NCBI GenBank assembly: GCA_013141385.1
Contig: JABFRB010000015.1
Location: forward strand, 43,022-107,021
Source of the DNA: Bacteroidales bacterium
GTDB taxonomy: Bacteria > Bacteroidota > Bacteroidia > Bacteroidales > Tenuifilaceae
Direction of reading: 5' to 3'
DNA length: 64,000 nt
Made by a program: the position numbers and the translations under genes. Under the pieces are notes generated by a model that saw nothing but the letters and a program-made list of their open reading frames with translations, had not been told where the DNA came from and searched no databases. Shown in pieces: positions 50,175 through 58,832 of the stretch. How positions within the stretch are numbered: the stretch's first letter is position 1; every line of letters starts with the position of its first letter.

Positions 50175-50828
50175 TTAATTCGAAAATAACAATTTCAATT
50201 CATTGCAACTACTCACAATAAAATCAGGTTTCTGTATTGAAATTTCCTCAAGCGAACCATACCCATACGTTACAGCTATAGACCTCATAGAGTTATTTTT
50301 AGCACCAATTATATCATGCTTTCTATCACCAACCATTATGGAATTTGTTGGTTGTAAATTACAAGTAGAAACTACATGCGCAATTACTTCTGATTTATCG
50401 GTTCGGGTATTGTCGAGATTACTGCCAACAATTCCTGTGAAATATTTGTGAAGATTAAAGTGTCGAAGGATTTTATCGGCATATATAGTTGGCTTTGATG
50501 TTGCCAAAAACAATTGATATTTATGAGAGACAAGAAACTCCAATAGTTCCACTACCCCAGGGTATATTTGGTTTTCGTAGAGTCCATTATCGGAAAAATA
50601 CTCCCGATAAAAAGTCACCGCTTTATCCGCAAGATTATCGGAGAGATTATATCTTACTAAAAATGAACCTCGAAGCGGTGGTCCAATAAATGTATCCAGC
50701 TCGTTGATATTATTTTCTTGAATACCGAGTTTATCAAGCGCATACAGTATTGAATTAACAATTCCCTCCTTCGGATCGGTTAGCGTACCATCAAGGTCAA
50801 ATAGGATGTTTTGGATTTTGGGGTGCAT
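50175..50828 (-). CDS. HAD-family phosphatase, phosphoglycolate phosphatase-like
   Basis: 217 residues. Motif I is FDLDGTLTDP (about 10-19, nucleophile Asp10-Asp12 pair). A four-helix cap follows, then motif II ATSKP and motif III Lys region, and motif IV GDRKHDIIGAKNN (about 163-175). This is the Gph/PpaX type with broad phosphoester activity. The first 13 codons and upstream flank are found again, decayed, at 51909-51958, so a related copy once existed in the cassette region. It may itself be cassette-borne. Confidence 0.9.
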   Translation of the reverse strand: MHPKIQNILFDLDGTLTDPKEGIVNSILYALDKLGIQENNINELDTFIGPPLRGSFLVRYNLSDNLADKAVTFYREYFSDNGLYENQIYPGVVELLEFLVSHKYQLFLATSKPTIYADKILRHFNLHKYFTGIVGSNLDNTRTDKSEVIAHVVSTCNLQPTNSIMVGDRKHDIIGAKNNSMRSIAVTYGYGSLEEISIQKPDFIVSSCNELKLLFSN

Positions 50829-50847
50829 TTTAGTTGTTTAAAAAGGT

Positions 50848-51055
50848 TTCTAGTTGGTTGCGCTTGGGAGTTTACCTTCGGTGAACTCGCAAAACTTGTC
50901 CCGATGCTTTTTATCGGGAGGACGCTCGGTTGAAACTGCTTTCTTATCCCACGTTAGTAATGCTAGCAAAAAGCGTTGAACCCAAATGCGTCATCATCCC
51001 AAATACAACCGAGCGTTTTGTGCGAGTTCGGTGTAGCCAAGCTATTGGCAACCGC
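50848..51055 (-). repeat. attC-like site 1 (family A), left end decayed
   Basis: The right arm CCCAAATACAACCGAGCG (from 50998) pairs with a worn left arm TTGGTTGCGCTTGGG. The centre has TTATCCCACG, shared with all sites. Right edge ATTGGCAAC at 51044-51052 matches the complement of GTTGCCAAC at 51786-51794. The left TAAC box is lost. Confidence 0.7.
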
Positions 51056-51060
51056 AAGTT

Positions 51061-51375
51061 TTATGTTATTTTTATTAGTTGATGGCTCTGTAATTCAACA
51101 GTTAAATTCACATGTGCTTTGAGCGCATCAAATACTCTCAAAATAGTCGAAAATCTTACATCCTTAGAATTATTCTCAATTTTCGATATCTGAGCCTTTT
51201 GAACTCCAAGAATACGTCCTAGCTGCTCTTGAGTCAGGTTTTGCTCAATTCTAGCTTTCTTAATTATCTCGCCAATCACATCAGCACGTAATTCAAAATC
51301 AAATCTCTCTCTATTGGCAGTACCAACTTTACCAATATACTTGTCTGTTAATTCTTCTAGTGTATGTTTTTTCAT
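51061..51375 (-). CDS. HigA-type HTH antitoxin
   Basis: 104 residues with a Cro/C1 helix-turn-helix at about 38-92: IIKKARIEQNLTQEQLGRIL, then VQKAQISKIENNS and FSTILRVFDALKAHVNL. The N-terminus has an extra helix that likely contacts the toxin. It lies 8 bp after the toxin gene, the toxin-first order of higBA. It neutralises the toxin and represses the operon by family analogy. Within a cassette whose attC is site 1. Toxin-antitoxin pairs are common cargo in large integrons and stabilise arrays. Confidence 0.85.
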   Translation of the reverse strand: MKKHTLEELTDKYIGKVGTANRERFDFELRADVIGEIIKKARIEQNLTQEQLGRILGVQKAQISKIENNSKDVRFSTILRVFDALKAHVNLTVELQSHQLIKIT

Positions 51376-51383
51376 AATCCCTC

Positions 51384-51719
51384 CTATTTAGCGCTATAAT
51401 AAATTTTCATTATACTCCTTGCCTTTTCAATCTCTTGTTTGGGTACTTTCCAATCTTTCTTTACAAACCCATGCGTACAAACTACAATTTTTGGAATCTT
51501 TGAATTCTTATCCCAAAACGAAAGAAGTCTTATATGATTCCCTTTGTATAAAGTTCTAAACTCCCAAATGTCATCTGACAATTTCTTAAATAATTCAGAA
51601 TCATTTACCATACGAGATTTCCAAATGTTGTAAAAGATTTTCTCACGAGTTTTTTCATCCAATGAATCCAAAAACTCAGTAATTCCGTCCAATAGTTCAA
51701 CATCAAATCTGAAATTCAT
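51384..51719 (-). CDS. RelE/HigB-type toxin
   Basis: 111 residues with the RelE/ParE fold: helices FLDSLDEKTREKIFYNI (about 17-33), strand LSDDIWEFRTLYKGNHIRLLSFW with the conserved Arg and Tyr, and ending VVCTHGFVKKDWKVPKQEIEKA (parts: VVCTHGFVKK, VPKQEIEKARSIM). The phage-derived Gp49/HigB subfamily shows the same FxKK...P..EI.(R/K)A ending. It probably cleaves mRNA on ribosomes. First gene of the pair, with antitoxin downstream. Confidence 0.88.
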   Translation of the reverse strand: MNFRFDVELLDGITEFLDSLDEKTREKIFYNIWKSRMVNDSELFKKLSDDIWEFRTLYKGNHIRLLSFWDKNSKIPKIVVCTHGFVKKDWKVPKQEIEKARSIMKIYYSAK

Positions 51720-51784
51720 ATTTTAGTTTTTGACAAAGATATTCATTGTATCCTTACAGGGAAACATTTCGGCGAAATTTTTAT

Positions 51785-51908
51785 GGTTGCCAACGTTTGC
51801 AAATTGGTTTCGTTTGGAAGGTTGACTTCGTCGAGCTCCCTTCGGTCGGTTACCTTCGGTGAGCTCTCAAAACCTGCCCTGACGCTTTTTATCGGGAGGG
51901 CACTCGGT
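51785..51908 (-). repeat. attC-like site 2 (family A), right half deleted
   Basis: Left core GTTGCCAACG is followed by family-A body, including CGAGCTCCCTTCGGTCGGTT and GCTTTTTATCGGGAGG as in site 1. The expected right arm (CCCAAATACAACCGAGCG) is absent. Instead the site runs into a decayed copy of the HAD gene start. Confidence 0.7.
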
Positions 51909-51958
51909 GTCAAATAGTATGTTGTGGGTTTTCGGGTGCATTTTGGTTGTTTTAAATG
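51909..51958 (-). pseudogene. 5' fragment of a HAD phosphatase gene
   Basis: About 50 bp nearly identical to 50796-50845. On the minus strand it encodes MHPKTHNILFD, against MHPKIQNILFD of the intact gene at 50175-50828. It is cut just before the catalytic DLDGT and fused to site 2. This marks a deletion that removed the rest of a second HAD copy together with half of an attC site. Confidence 0.8.
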
Positions 51959-51985
51959 ATAGTTATAAGTTCTTGTGCACAATTA

Positions 51986-53313
51986 TTATATAGCACCTTC
52001 AATTGTTTCAATGACTTTCTCCTTTTTTAATATGTGCATTCCAATCCGCTCGTCTGTAACGCCATCCTTAATTTTATAATTATACTGTGGTTCTTCGTTT
52101 ACTAAATTCGCTTCAAAATATTTAAAAAATACTGATGAATTATCACTCAATTTATCCGAAACCTCAATAATATGCGTTGATATTGCAAATACTCCTTTAT
52201 TTAATTTGGAAAATGCAGTAATTACTGCCAATGAAGCCTCATAAGCATCTTTAACATTTGTTCCTCTAAATAGCTCATCAAAGACAACAAAAATATTACT
52301 AACCTGATTAATCCGTTCGGCAACATATTTAACTCGCAAAACCTCATTATAAAAATGGCTATAACCTTTATTTATATTATCGGAAAGGTTTATAGTTGTT
52401 AATAATCCATTAAACATAGATGTTTCCATGCTTTTAGCAGGAACTGGAAATCCTAAATGCGACAAATATATTGAGATGCTTACCGCCTTTAAAAAAGTAG
52501 ATTTACCAGCCATATTCGGCCCAGTTATGAAACAGATATTTCTATCGACAACAAATTCAAAATCATTAACAATAGGATTTTCAAGAAATGGATGAAATAT
52601 TTCCTGAGCATAAAAACAGTTAGGTTTATTAGTAAATGTTGGTAGAGTTAATCCATTCTTATTCGCTGCAAATGAAATTGATTTATAAACATCAATTTCA
52701 TATATTATCTCCAGCAAATCTCTAATATTAAGTAATTCTGATTTTCTAAAGAGATAATCTAGTTCTCCATATTCGTGTGGATAGAGTTTCAATCGATTTT
52801 TTAATCCTAATACCGTCTTTAATGATGTACTTCCTATTTTTTCACGGATTATCTGCTTACAATTATTTAAAAATTCTGAAGTATTTGTTTGTTCTGAATC
52901 TATTGAGTAATCGTAAATTTCATTGAGCAAAAATACTAAAAACCTAATTCCTCTTTGAATAATATAATATTCATTCCTTGGCCTTATTCTATAGTTTATT
53001 GTTTTATATAGGAATCAATTATTGAATAATGATTTGTTTTATTCTGTTGAGACAAATAATATTCAATAAAATCGAGGCTTTCCTTATCAATTTCAAAATC
53101 ACAATTAATATTTTGAAAGCCTTAAATAATCTCAATTCGTTGCTCTATCAAATCAATCTCGGTAAATGGATTAGAAAACATCCTCTTCAGGCACTCTCTA
53201 CCTCCAATCGATTTAGTGTAATTAAAAAGTGAGAAAACAGATTTTTCACCTTTTTTTTCAAATAACTCCAAATCATTAATTGTTTGTCTATCTATGTCAA
53301 ATCTCATTTGCAA
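51986..53313 (-). pseudogene. disrupted MutS-type ATPase gene (MutS domain V protein)
   Basis: The frame from 53313 (RFDIDRQTINDLELF, then GGRECLKRMF) meets an in-frame TAA at 53122-53124. It continues after that as GFQNINCDFEIDKESLDFIEYY. A frameshift follows near 53000, after which the frame ending at 51986 carries the ATPase: Walker A FITGPNMAGKSTFL, then VVFDELFRGTN and STHIIEVSD. The full length would be about 440 residues, matching the short MutS-related family of Bacteroidota that keeps clamp and ATPase domains. Two lesions mean it is not made intact, though the ATPase part could still be translated from an internal start. Cargo between sites 2 and 3. Confidence 0.8.
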
Positions 53314-53343
53314 AATATCATGATTTTTGTAATTTGAGCATTG

Positions 53344-53568
53344 GTGTTAACGTTTCGCGTATTTGTTGTGTTTGGGAGTTTAGCTGAGCTCACTACGTTC
53401 GGTTGCCTTCGGCGAGCTTGCACAAAACGCTCGGTTGAAACTGCTTTCTTATCCCACAGTAGTAAAGCTACCAAAAAGCGTTAAGAACTCCAAATGCGTT
53501 GTCCGCCCAAATACAACCGAGCGTTTTTTTGCGAGTTCGGCAAAGCCAATAAATACGCTGTTAGCAGT
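53344..53568 (-). repeat. attC-like site 3 (family A)
   Basis: Left core GTGTTAACG and right core CTGTTAGCA. Outer stem GCGTATTTGTTGTGTTTGGG at left pairs with CCCAAATACAACC ... AATAAATACGC at right; the right arm has an insertion GAGCGTTTTTTTGCGAGTTC. Centre TTATCCCACAGT. Right edge GTTAGCAGT matches the left edge of site 4. Confidence 0.82.
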
Positions 53569-53607
53569 TCGTTGCTCTTCAAAAAATTAATTAAATGTTT
53601 CAACGTT

Positions 53608-54447
53608 CTACCTGATTACGTTTGTTATATATGATTGAATATTTTTAGATTCTTTTTTTAATATAAAATACATAAGTAATACTAAAAATATGCCTAAAAC
53701 CAAAACCTCAGCATTATCTATATTTTTAGAATTCATGGCGTAATCTTTTATTCCCACTAGACCTATTTTATTATCTTTTGGGTCTGAGATAAATTGAGCT
53801 ATAACATCCCAAAAGAAGTGAAAGGAAACTACAATCCATATAGAATTGAAATAGATATATAGAATAGCAAAAATATAACCCAAAAACACAATGCCAATGT
53901 ACGAAAAATATGACGTCTCGGCCATATTGAAACTACCCCAATGTAAAATCGAAAACAGTAATGATGAAATAAATAGTGAGATATGAAATCCGAAATTGTT
54001 TTTCAATAGCGTATTTAAAACCAACCCTCTAAAATAAGATTCTTCCCAAACACCAATTATTATATTAGTCATTATAAGCCCCAAAAGGGATTTGCCCAAA
54101 TCGGGCTTTATGGCAGTAAATTCAAACTGAACCCCAAATAGTATTGAAGCAACTATAAATGCTATTAGCAAAATAACTAATGCCAATGTTATTCCCAAAA
54201 CAATATTTTTTATAAACTTATGTGGATAAAATCCTATAATATTTCCTGATAAATGATTATATTTTTTATTGAAAATAAGAACATAAAAGAATATAGAAAT
54301 TGGCATTAATAGCATAATCGCATTTCCAACCAATTCATTTAAATGCTTTTGCGCATATGATCCACTACCTTTAAAAATAAGAACAAGTATCCCCACTCCT
54401 ACTGTTGCAAGTAAAATAACACCCAGTGTTTTTAATTTTGTTTTCAT
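53608..54447 (-). CDS. CPBP-family intramembrane protease
   Basis: 279 residues with about eight membrane helices. The CAAX-protease/bacteriocin-processing motifs are present: EESYFRGLVLNTLL near residue 135 (motif 1, with paired Glu), a conserved FxxxH-type motif SSLLFSILHWGSFN near residue 163, and HFFWDVIAQ near residue 224 (motif 3). The family includes Rce1-like proteases and immunity proteins. Substrate unknown. Single-gene cassette between sites 3 and 4, its own attC being site 3. Confidence 0.9.
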   Translation of the reverse strand: MKTKLKTLGVILLATVGVGILVLIFKGSGSYAQKHLNELVGNAIMLLMPISIFFYVLIFNKKYNHLSGNIIGFYPHKFIKNIVLGITLALVILLIAFIVASILFGVQFEFTAIKPDLGKSLLGLIMTNIIIGVWEESYFRGLVLNTLLKNNFGFHISLFISSLLFSILHWGSFNMAETSYFSYIGIVFLGYIFAILYIYFNSIWIVVSFHFFWDVIAQFISDPKDNKIGLVGIKDYAMNSKNIDNAEVLVLGIFLVLLMYFILKKESKNIQSYITNVIR

Positions 54448-54492
54448 TTTTTTCGTTTAATTATAGTTGGTGGATATCGTTTTTTTACAATG

Positions 54493-54688
54493 ACTGCTAA
54501 CGTTTTGCGTATTTGTTGTGTTTGGGAGGCTAGCTGCGCTGAGCTCCCTTCGGTCGGTTGAAACTGTTTTCTTGTCCCTCGATATAAAGCTACTTAAAAG
54601 CGTTGAACTTACCAAAACCTTATCAGCCCAAATACAACCGAGCGTTTTTTTGCGAGTTCGGCGAAGCCAATAAATACGCTGTTAGCGG
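54493..54688 (-). repeat. attC-like site 4 (family A)
   Basis: Left core TGCTAACG, right core CTGTTAGCG. Same outer stem and right-arm insertion as site 3 (GCGTATTTGTTGTGTTTGGG, AATAAATACGCTGTTAGC). Right edge GTTAGCGGT matches the complement of GACTGCTAAC at site 5 with one difference. Confidence 0.82.
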
Positions 54689-54701
54689 TTCGTTGTTTTT
54701 T

Positions 54702-55124
54702 CTATTCTGTAAATCCATTCCTTTGCATTCTTTCACCATTAATAAACAAAGCCATTCCTGTCTTCATTCGCTTGAAATTTTCTTTTTCATAAAACATTTC
54801 CTTTCCTGGAGAAGCATATAAAATAAAATTGCAATTAGGGATATTTTCAACAATGGTTTGAATTATCATTTTACCTATCCCTTTTCCTTGGTAGTTAGGT
54901 AGTACGGCAACATCATATATGGCAGCTTGATATTCTCCATCTGATAAAGCTCTCCCAAAACCTACTAGGTTTTCTTCATCGAACATAAATACAACAGTAT
55001 GACTATTATTAAATGCTCGTTTATGAATTTCGGGCGTATGATACGCCATACCAACTTTTTGAAGTATGTCAACCACCAAGTCCCAATTAACATTTGTCGT
55101 ATCAAGTTGTAGCCGTAAGTTCAT
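54702..55124 (-). CDS. GNAT-family acetyltransferase
   Basis: 140 residues. The acetyl-CoA binding segment is DVAVLPNYQGKGIGKMII (about 71-88), with QGKGIG as motif A. The C-terminal part FYEKENFKRMKTGMALF fits motif B. The substrate is unknown; a small molecule or antibiotic is plausible because acetyltransferases are frequent cassette cargo. It starts 65 bp downstream of the cupin gene on the minus strand, both within one cassette between sites 4 and 5. Confidence 0.9.
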   Translation of the reverse strand: MNLRLQLDTTNVNWDLVVDILQKVGMAYHTPEIHKRAFNNSHTVVFMFDEENLVGFGRALSDGEYQAAIYDVAVLPNYQGKGIGKMIIQTIVENIPNCNFILYASPGKEMFYEKENFKRMKTGMALFINGERMQRNGFTE

Positions 55125-55189
55125 CTGTACAAATTATTTATATTTTATAATAACAGAGTTAATGTAAAAAAGTCTAATTTTTGTTAATC

Positions 55190-55564
55190 TTAAACCCAAC
55201 CTAATTCTTTAACTGTCATATCACTTTCAACATTTCCAGTATGTAATATTGCCTTGGGTTCAAAAAGCAGATTAAATACTATTTCCCCATTAGTGCGTGG
55301 CCTATGTTCAATGCCTTTAGGAACAATCAAAATTTCACCTTCTTTAACTTCAACCGTTCTTCCGTCTCTAAAATCCATTAATAGTGTCCCTTTGAATATC
55401 ATAAAGAGTTCATCCTCATTTTCGTGACTATGCCATACGAAATCATCTTTGAGTTTGCAAAGTTTTACATACTGTCCATTGAGTTCGCCAATGATATGAG
55501 GAGTCCATTGTTTGTCAAACAATGAAAATTTCTCCATAACATTAATTGATTGAATTTTTTTCAT
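55190..55564 (-). CDS. single-domain cupin protein
   Basis: 124 residues. The first cupin motif is WHSHENEDELFMIFKGTLLM (about 44-63), giving metal ligands His45, His47 and Glu51. The second is GEILIVPKGIEHRPRTNGE (about 76-94), with His87. Small cupins of this kind bind a metal and may act as isomerase, dioxygenase or ligand sensor; the reaction cannot be told from sequence. It shares a cassette with the acetyltransferase. Confidence 0.88.
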   Translation of the reverse strand: MKKIQSINVMEKFSLFDKQWTPHIIGELNGQYVKLCKLKDDFVWHSHENEDELFMIFKGTLLMDFRDGRTVEVKEGEILIVPKGIEHRPRTNGEIVFNLLFEPKAILHTGNVESDMTVKELGWV

Positions 55565-55620
55565 AATTTCTTAGTATTAAATTTTGTCAATTTAGTTATG
55601 CTTCCGAGTGTTTATACAAT

Positions 55621-55757
55621 GACTGCTAACGGTCGCGGGTATGAAACGTGCCGGATCGCGGAGATGCGTCCCTATCCCACGATACAAAACTTAATGCGGG
55701 ACGAAACGCTTGCAAACCCACTGAAACCGGCATGTTTTATGACCCGTTGTTAGGCAA
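55621..55757 (-). repeat. attC-like site 5 (family B)
   Basis: Left core GACTGCTAACG, right core TTGTTAGGCAAC. Arms ATGAAACGTGCCGG at left and CCGGCATGTTTTAT at right pair. Centre CTATCCCACGATACAAAAC. Right edge GTTAGGCAAC equals the complement of the left edge of site 6 over ten bases. Confidence 0.88.
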
Positions 55758-55841
55758 CGTTATTTTTCGAGCTTTCACTTCCATATTATCATATGTTCGT
55801 TCAATCTATTATTGAAATATAAATTGAATAGCGAATTTTTC

Positions 55842-56372
55842 CTATCTGATTTTTCGTTGAAACCAAGGAATGAACTTTGATACCTTTTTTCGATATTCTT
55901 CATATTGATTTCCAAAATCCTTTAATAATCTCTTTTCTTCCAATTTCACAACAACAGACAACATAAAAACAAAAATTGCACAAACTAATATTACAGAAGT
56001 TATTGAATTAATAAATAGTGCAAAAGCAAGATATATTAAAAACGTTCCAAATAGCATAGGATTTCTTGTGTTTTTATATGGTCCAGATACAACGAGATTC
56101 TCTGTTTTAGGACTTATTTCTATATTTCCTATTTCTACAGGCCCTCCTTTCCCAATAATGTTTTGAATCATTATTGACCAAATTCCATATATTATTCCTA
56201 TTATTAATAGCAATATTATAATAATCCCTTTTATTACTGAATTCTGGAAAATTTCTACTCTATATACTTTATCCAATAGCGAAGTAATAATATAAATAAT
56301 TGAAGGCATTAATCCAATAACTAGTAATCCTCCTGTAATATATCCTAATATCATTTTTTTATCTTTATTCAT
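55842..56372 (-). CDS. ICMT/PEMT-family membrane methyltransferase
   Basis: 176 residues with four or five membrane helices. The C-terminal region has the family pattern LVVSGPYKNTRNPMLFGTF (about 91-109) and EEKRLLKDFGNQYEEYRKKV (about 149-168), ending in IPWF. These bind S-adenosyl-methionine in isoprenylcysteine and phospholipid methyltransferases. In typical members the third block is RHPM; here it is RNPM. Substrate unknown. Single cargo between sites 5 and 6. Confidence 0.88.
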   Translation of the reverse strand: MNKDKKMILGYITGGLLVIGLMPSIIYIITSLLDKVYRVEIFQNSVIKGIIIILLLIIGIIYGIWSIMIQNIIGKGGPVEIGNIEISPKTENLVVSGPYKNTRNPMLFGTFLIYLAFALFINSITSVILVCAIFVFMLSVVVKLEEKRLLKDFGNQYEEYRKKVSKFIPWFQRKIR

Positions 56373-56447
56373 AGCATTCCTCCTTTCAGGTTATTTTAAT
56401 TCTAATTATTTTACTCATCAGCATGATGATTTACTGTCCAGAATAAT

Positions 56448-56584
56448 GTTGCCTAACGTTTGCTGCTAAAATACGTTGGGGAGTTCGAAGCAGCATCGTT
56501 GTCCCACGATAAACTTTTACTAAAGTACTAAGAACTTGCTTATCTACGCATCAGCCCCAATAGATTTTGCCACGTGTTAGCACA
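56448..56584 (-). repeat. attC-like site 6 (family B)
   Basis: Left core GCCTAACG, right core GTGTTAGCA. The segment from 56540, ATCTACGCATCAGCCCCAAT and onward to CACGTGTTA, is identical in site 9. Centre TTGTCCCACGATAAAC. Right edge GTTAGCACAC equals the complement of the left edge of site 7 over ten bases. Confidence 0.88.
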
Positions 56585-56697
56585 CGTTTATTTATTTCTT
56601 ATCTTGATAAAGAATCATTTTGAAATTTATAGATTTGTTCATTCATTTTTTCTATTTGTTTCTCATATAAATTCATTTGAATATTCTGAAATTCTAT

Positions 56698-57144
56698 TTA
56701 TTTGTTAATAGTTTTAAGATAATTTGATTCAATATTTCGAGAACTACTTCTAAAATTTAAATATGCAAAAACTAAATTAGCAATTAGAAATATTGTATTA
56801 ATTATTAATGCCCATGTTGCTATTGGATATTGATGAAACCAAGATTGTCGTGTTATTATACTGAGTTTTTGTCTTTGAAACCAGTTAAGTTTACAGTATA
56901 AATAATTATTATCACATTTACCTCGAAAAACAGGGTAGCGAAGGCGAGTATTCACTTTACCTTGCGATTCTTCTATATAAATCGGTGAATACCCTGCAAT
57001 AAATTGTATAAATTTTTCTTTGCACCCAGGTAATTCTGTTTTATCGTCAAGTACAATATTCCCATGAATTAGCGTTGCTATATATTTTTTCTCATATCTA
57101 TCCGCACGCTGAGAAAGTTCTACTCTTAATTTCATAGTCAGCAT
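56698..57144 (-). CDS. hypothetical protein with C-terminal membrane helix
   Basis: 148 residues, or 145 from Met4. Residues 1-95 are soluble with basic and Cys residues (two Cys in PVFRGKCDNNYLYCKL). One membrane helix lies at about 108-130 (WALIINTIFLIANLVFAYL), followed by a short Ser/Arg tail. The pattern of soluble domain plus single helix resembles some effector-type proteins, but no family is recognised. Single cargo between sites 6 and 7. Confidence 0.65.
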   Translation of the reverse strand: MLTMKLRVELSQRADRYEKKYIATLIHGNIVLDDKTELPGCKEKFIQFIAGYSPIYIEESQGKVNTRLRYPVFRGKCDNNYLYCKLNWFQRQKLSIITRQSWFHQYPIATWALIINTIFLIANLVFAYLNFRSSSRNIESNYLKTINK

Positions 57145-57318
57145 GTTTATTTTATTTCTACTTTAACTCTCGTTCCGTCTGGCAGATTTCTTATTTGTTG
57201 ATGAATTTGTCCTGCAAACGAAAAATGGATTTCAATGTCAGTCAATTTTGGCTGGTCAATATGTTTAGATTTCGCTATCAAGTTGTTCCAAGAAGCTTTC
57301 ATGCTTCGTCATTAAATG

Positions 57319-57454
57319 TGTGCTAACGGTCGAGTGTATGTGCCGTAAGGGATTGCGGGGCAGTATCCTGTCCCCCAACACGAAAGTTTGAGCGGGCTAC
57401 AACGCTTGAATACCCACTAAAACCCTTATGGCATATACACTTTGTTACCTGCCT
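57319..57454 (-). repeat. attC-like site 7 (family B)
   Basis: Left core TGCTAACG, right core TTGTTACCT. Arms AGTGTATGTGCCGTAAGGG and CCCTTATGGCATATACACT pair almost fully. Centre CTGTCCCCCAACACG. Right edge GTTACCTGCC equals the complement of GGCAGGTAAC at 60463 over ten bases, 3.0 kb away. Confidence 0.88.
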
Positions 57455-57608
57455 GTGCTTTGAAAATTTTATCTGCTGTCTTATTTTTGAATAATACAAT
57501 ACCTACTTGTGTTGCTTATTAACGAAGTTCAGTCTTATGTGTTTAATACAAAATAACATTTTCAATTTTAATTTCAACTTTAGATAGTGCTAATCACTAA
57601 TCCTTGAA

Positions 57609-58745
57609 TTATGGATTATCAAACATTTTGGAAATATACGGCAACATATGTTTTTCAATCCTTTCCTTAACTTTATCCTGATGTTGACCGTCATAGATAA
57701 TTAACTCATTTTTAATGCCATTTTCATTTAATAATTTATGGACATAATCACACCCTTCCCTGATCCAAACATAATCATCCTGATTTCCAACATCTATAAC
57801 TATTCCATGAAGGTTTTGCAAGTTGGTTTTGTATGTTTTAACTTTTTCTTCCCATCCGCCAAAACCATTTTTATATTTTTTAAGCAATAAGTCATTTGCA
57901 ACCAGTTTATTGTCCTTGTAAGTATAAGGATAATCAATATACGGCACCTTGACTTTTGGATTTGGGGCAAATGCCATTCCATATGCTAAATCGAAGACAG
58001 TGTAAAAGTCGTTGGTTGTCATCATGTGGTTTGATGCATAGTTAATAAATTTTGCTCTTGCTTTATCGGTGGGCAATTTTTTGAATAGATTTCTTAAAGT
58101 CAGGTATTTGTTAATTCTTTCCTCATCGCTAAATAAACTGGATTTTTTAAGACCATTCTTATCAAATAATCCTGGTGCTAAAGCATAAACTGAACTAAAT
58201 ACATTTGGAGAATGCATGGCAATATTTAATGCTCCGAAGCCTCCCATTGAATGCCCTGCGATAGCTCTTGATTTTGCTTCCTTAATAGTCCTGTAATTCT
58301 TATCAATATATCCTACCACATCTTTAACAACGAAATCTTCCCAATTTCCTGTAACAGAAGAATTAACATAAAAACTACCACCACTAAAATGCTGTCCATT
58401 TACTATAACAACTATCATTTCACTTATTTGTTGGCTGTTTATTAAATCATCCATGGAATTTTTCAGAAAAAATCCCTGTAAAACACCGAATTGAGTATAA
58501 TAATTTACATAATCACCAAAACCGGGTAAATAGTAAACAACCGGATAGGATTTCTCGGTTGTATCGTAAGATGGTGGTAGATAAACAGCTATATATTGTT
58601 CTGTAGGTATATAGAGTAGATTATTTGATAATGATGGAGCTGGGATAATTGTATGGATCAATTTTCCTTGATTTGTCTGTCCGTTGATATCAGTAAAAGA
58701 TAAAAACAGCAAAAGAATAAATAGAATTTGTTTTATTGTTTTCAT
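57609..58745 (-). CDS. secreted esterase-D-like alpha/beta hydrolase
   Basis: 378 residues. A signal peptide ends at about residue 22 (TDINGQ). The catalytic nucleophile elbow is AIAGHSMGGFGALNIA (about 162-177), with Ser in GHSMG. A typical preceding block is AVYLPPSYDTTEKSYPVVYYLPG (parts: AVYLPPSYD, SYPVVYYLPGFGD). An Asp near NQDDYVWIREGCD and a His in YDGQHQDKV can complete the triad. Family members cleave acyl esters, including feruloyl and S-formylglutathione esters. It is in the longest cassette, followed by two more genes upstream of it on the minus strand. Confidence 0.9.
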   Translation of the reverse strand: MKTIKQILFILLLFLSFTDINGQTNQGKLIHTIIPAPSLSNNLLYIPTEQYIAVYLPPSYDTTEKSYPVVYYLPGFGDYVNYYTQFGVLQGFFLKNSMDDLINSQQISEMIVVIVNGQHFSGGSFYVNSSVTGNWEDFVVKDVVGYIDKNYRTIKEAKSRAIAGHSMGGFGALNIAMHSPNVFSSVYALAPGLFDKNGLKKSSLFSDEERINKYLTLRNLFKKLPTDKARAKFINYASNHMMTTNDFYTVFDLAYGMAFAPNPKVKVPYIDYPYTYKDNKLVANDLLLKKYKNGFGGWEEKVKTYKTNLQNLHGIVIDVGNQDDYVWIREGCDYVHKLLNENGIKNELIIYDGQHQDKVKERIEKHMLPYISKMFDNP

Positions 58746-58832
58746 TGTTTCCTATTGAGTTTAATAATTATTCGCTTTGTTAATTAGCTGTTTAACTGAC
58801 TTTAACGACCTATAAAACTTTTTGTATCGAAA

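Noticed and set aside
51743..51982. A 79-codon minus-strand frame over attC site 2
   Set aside because: It reads through the palindrome and the HAD gene fragment in the wrong frame.
53029..53232. Plus-strand 67-codon frame in the MutS region
   Set aside because: Antisense shadow of the disrupted MutS-type gene.
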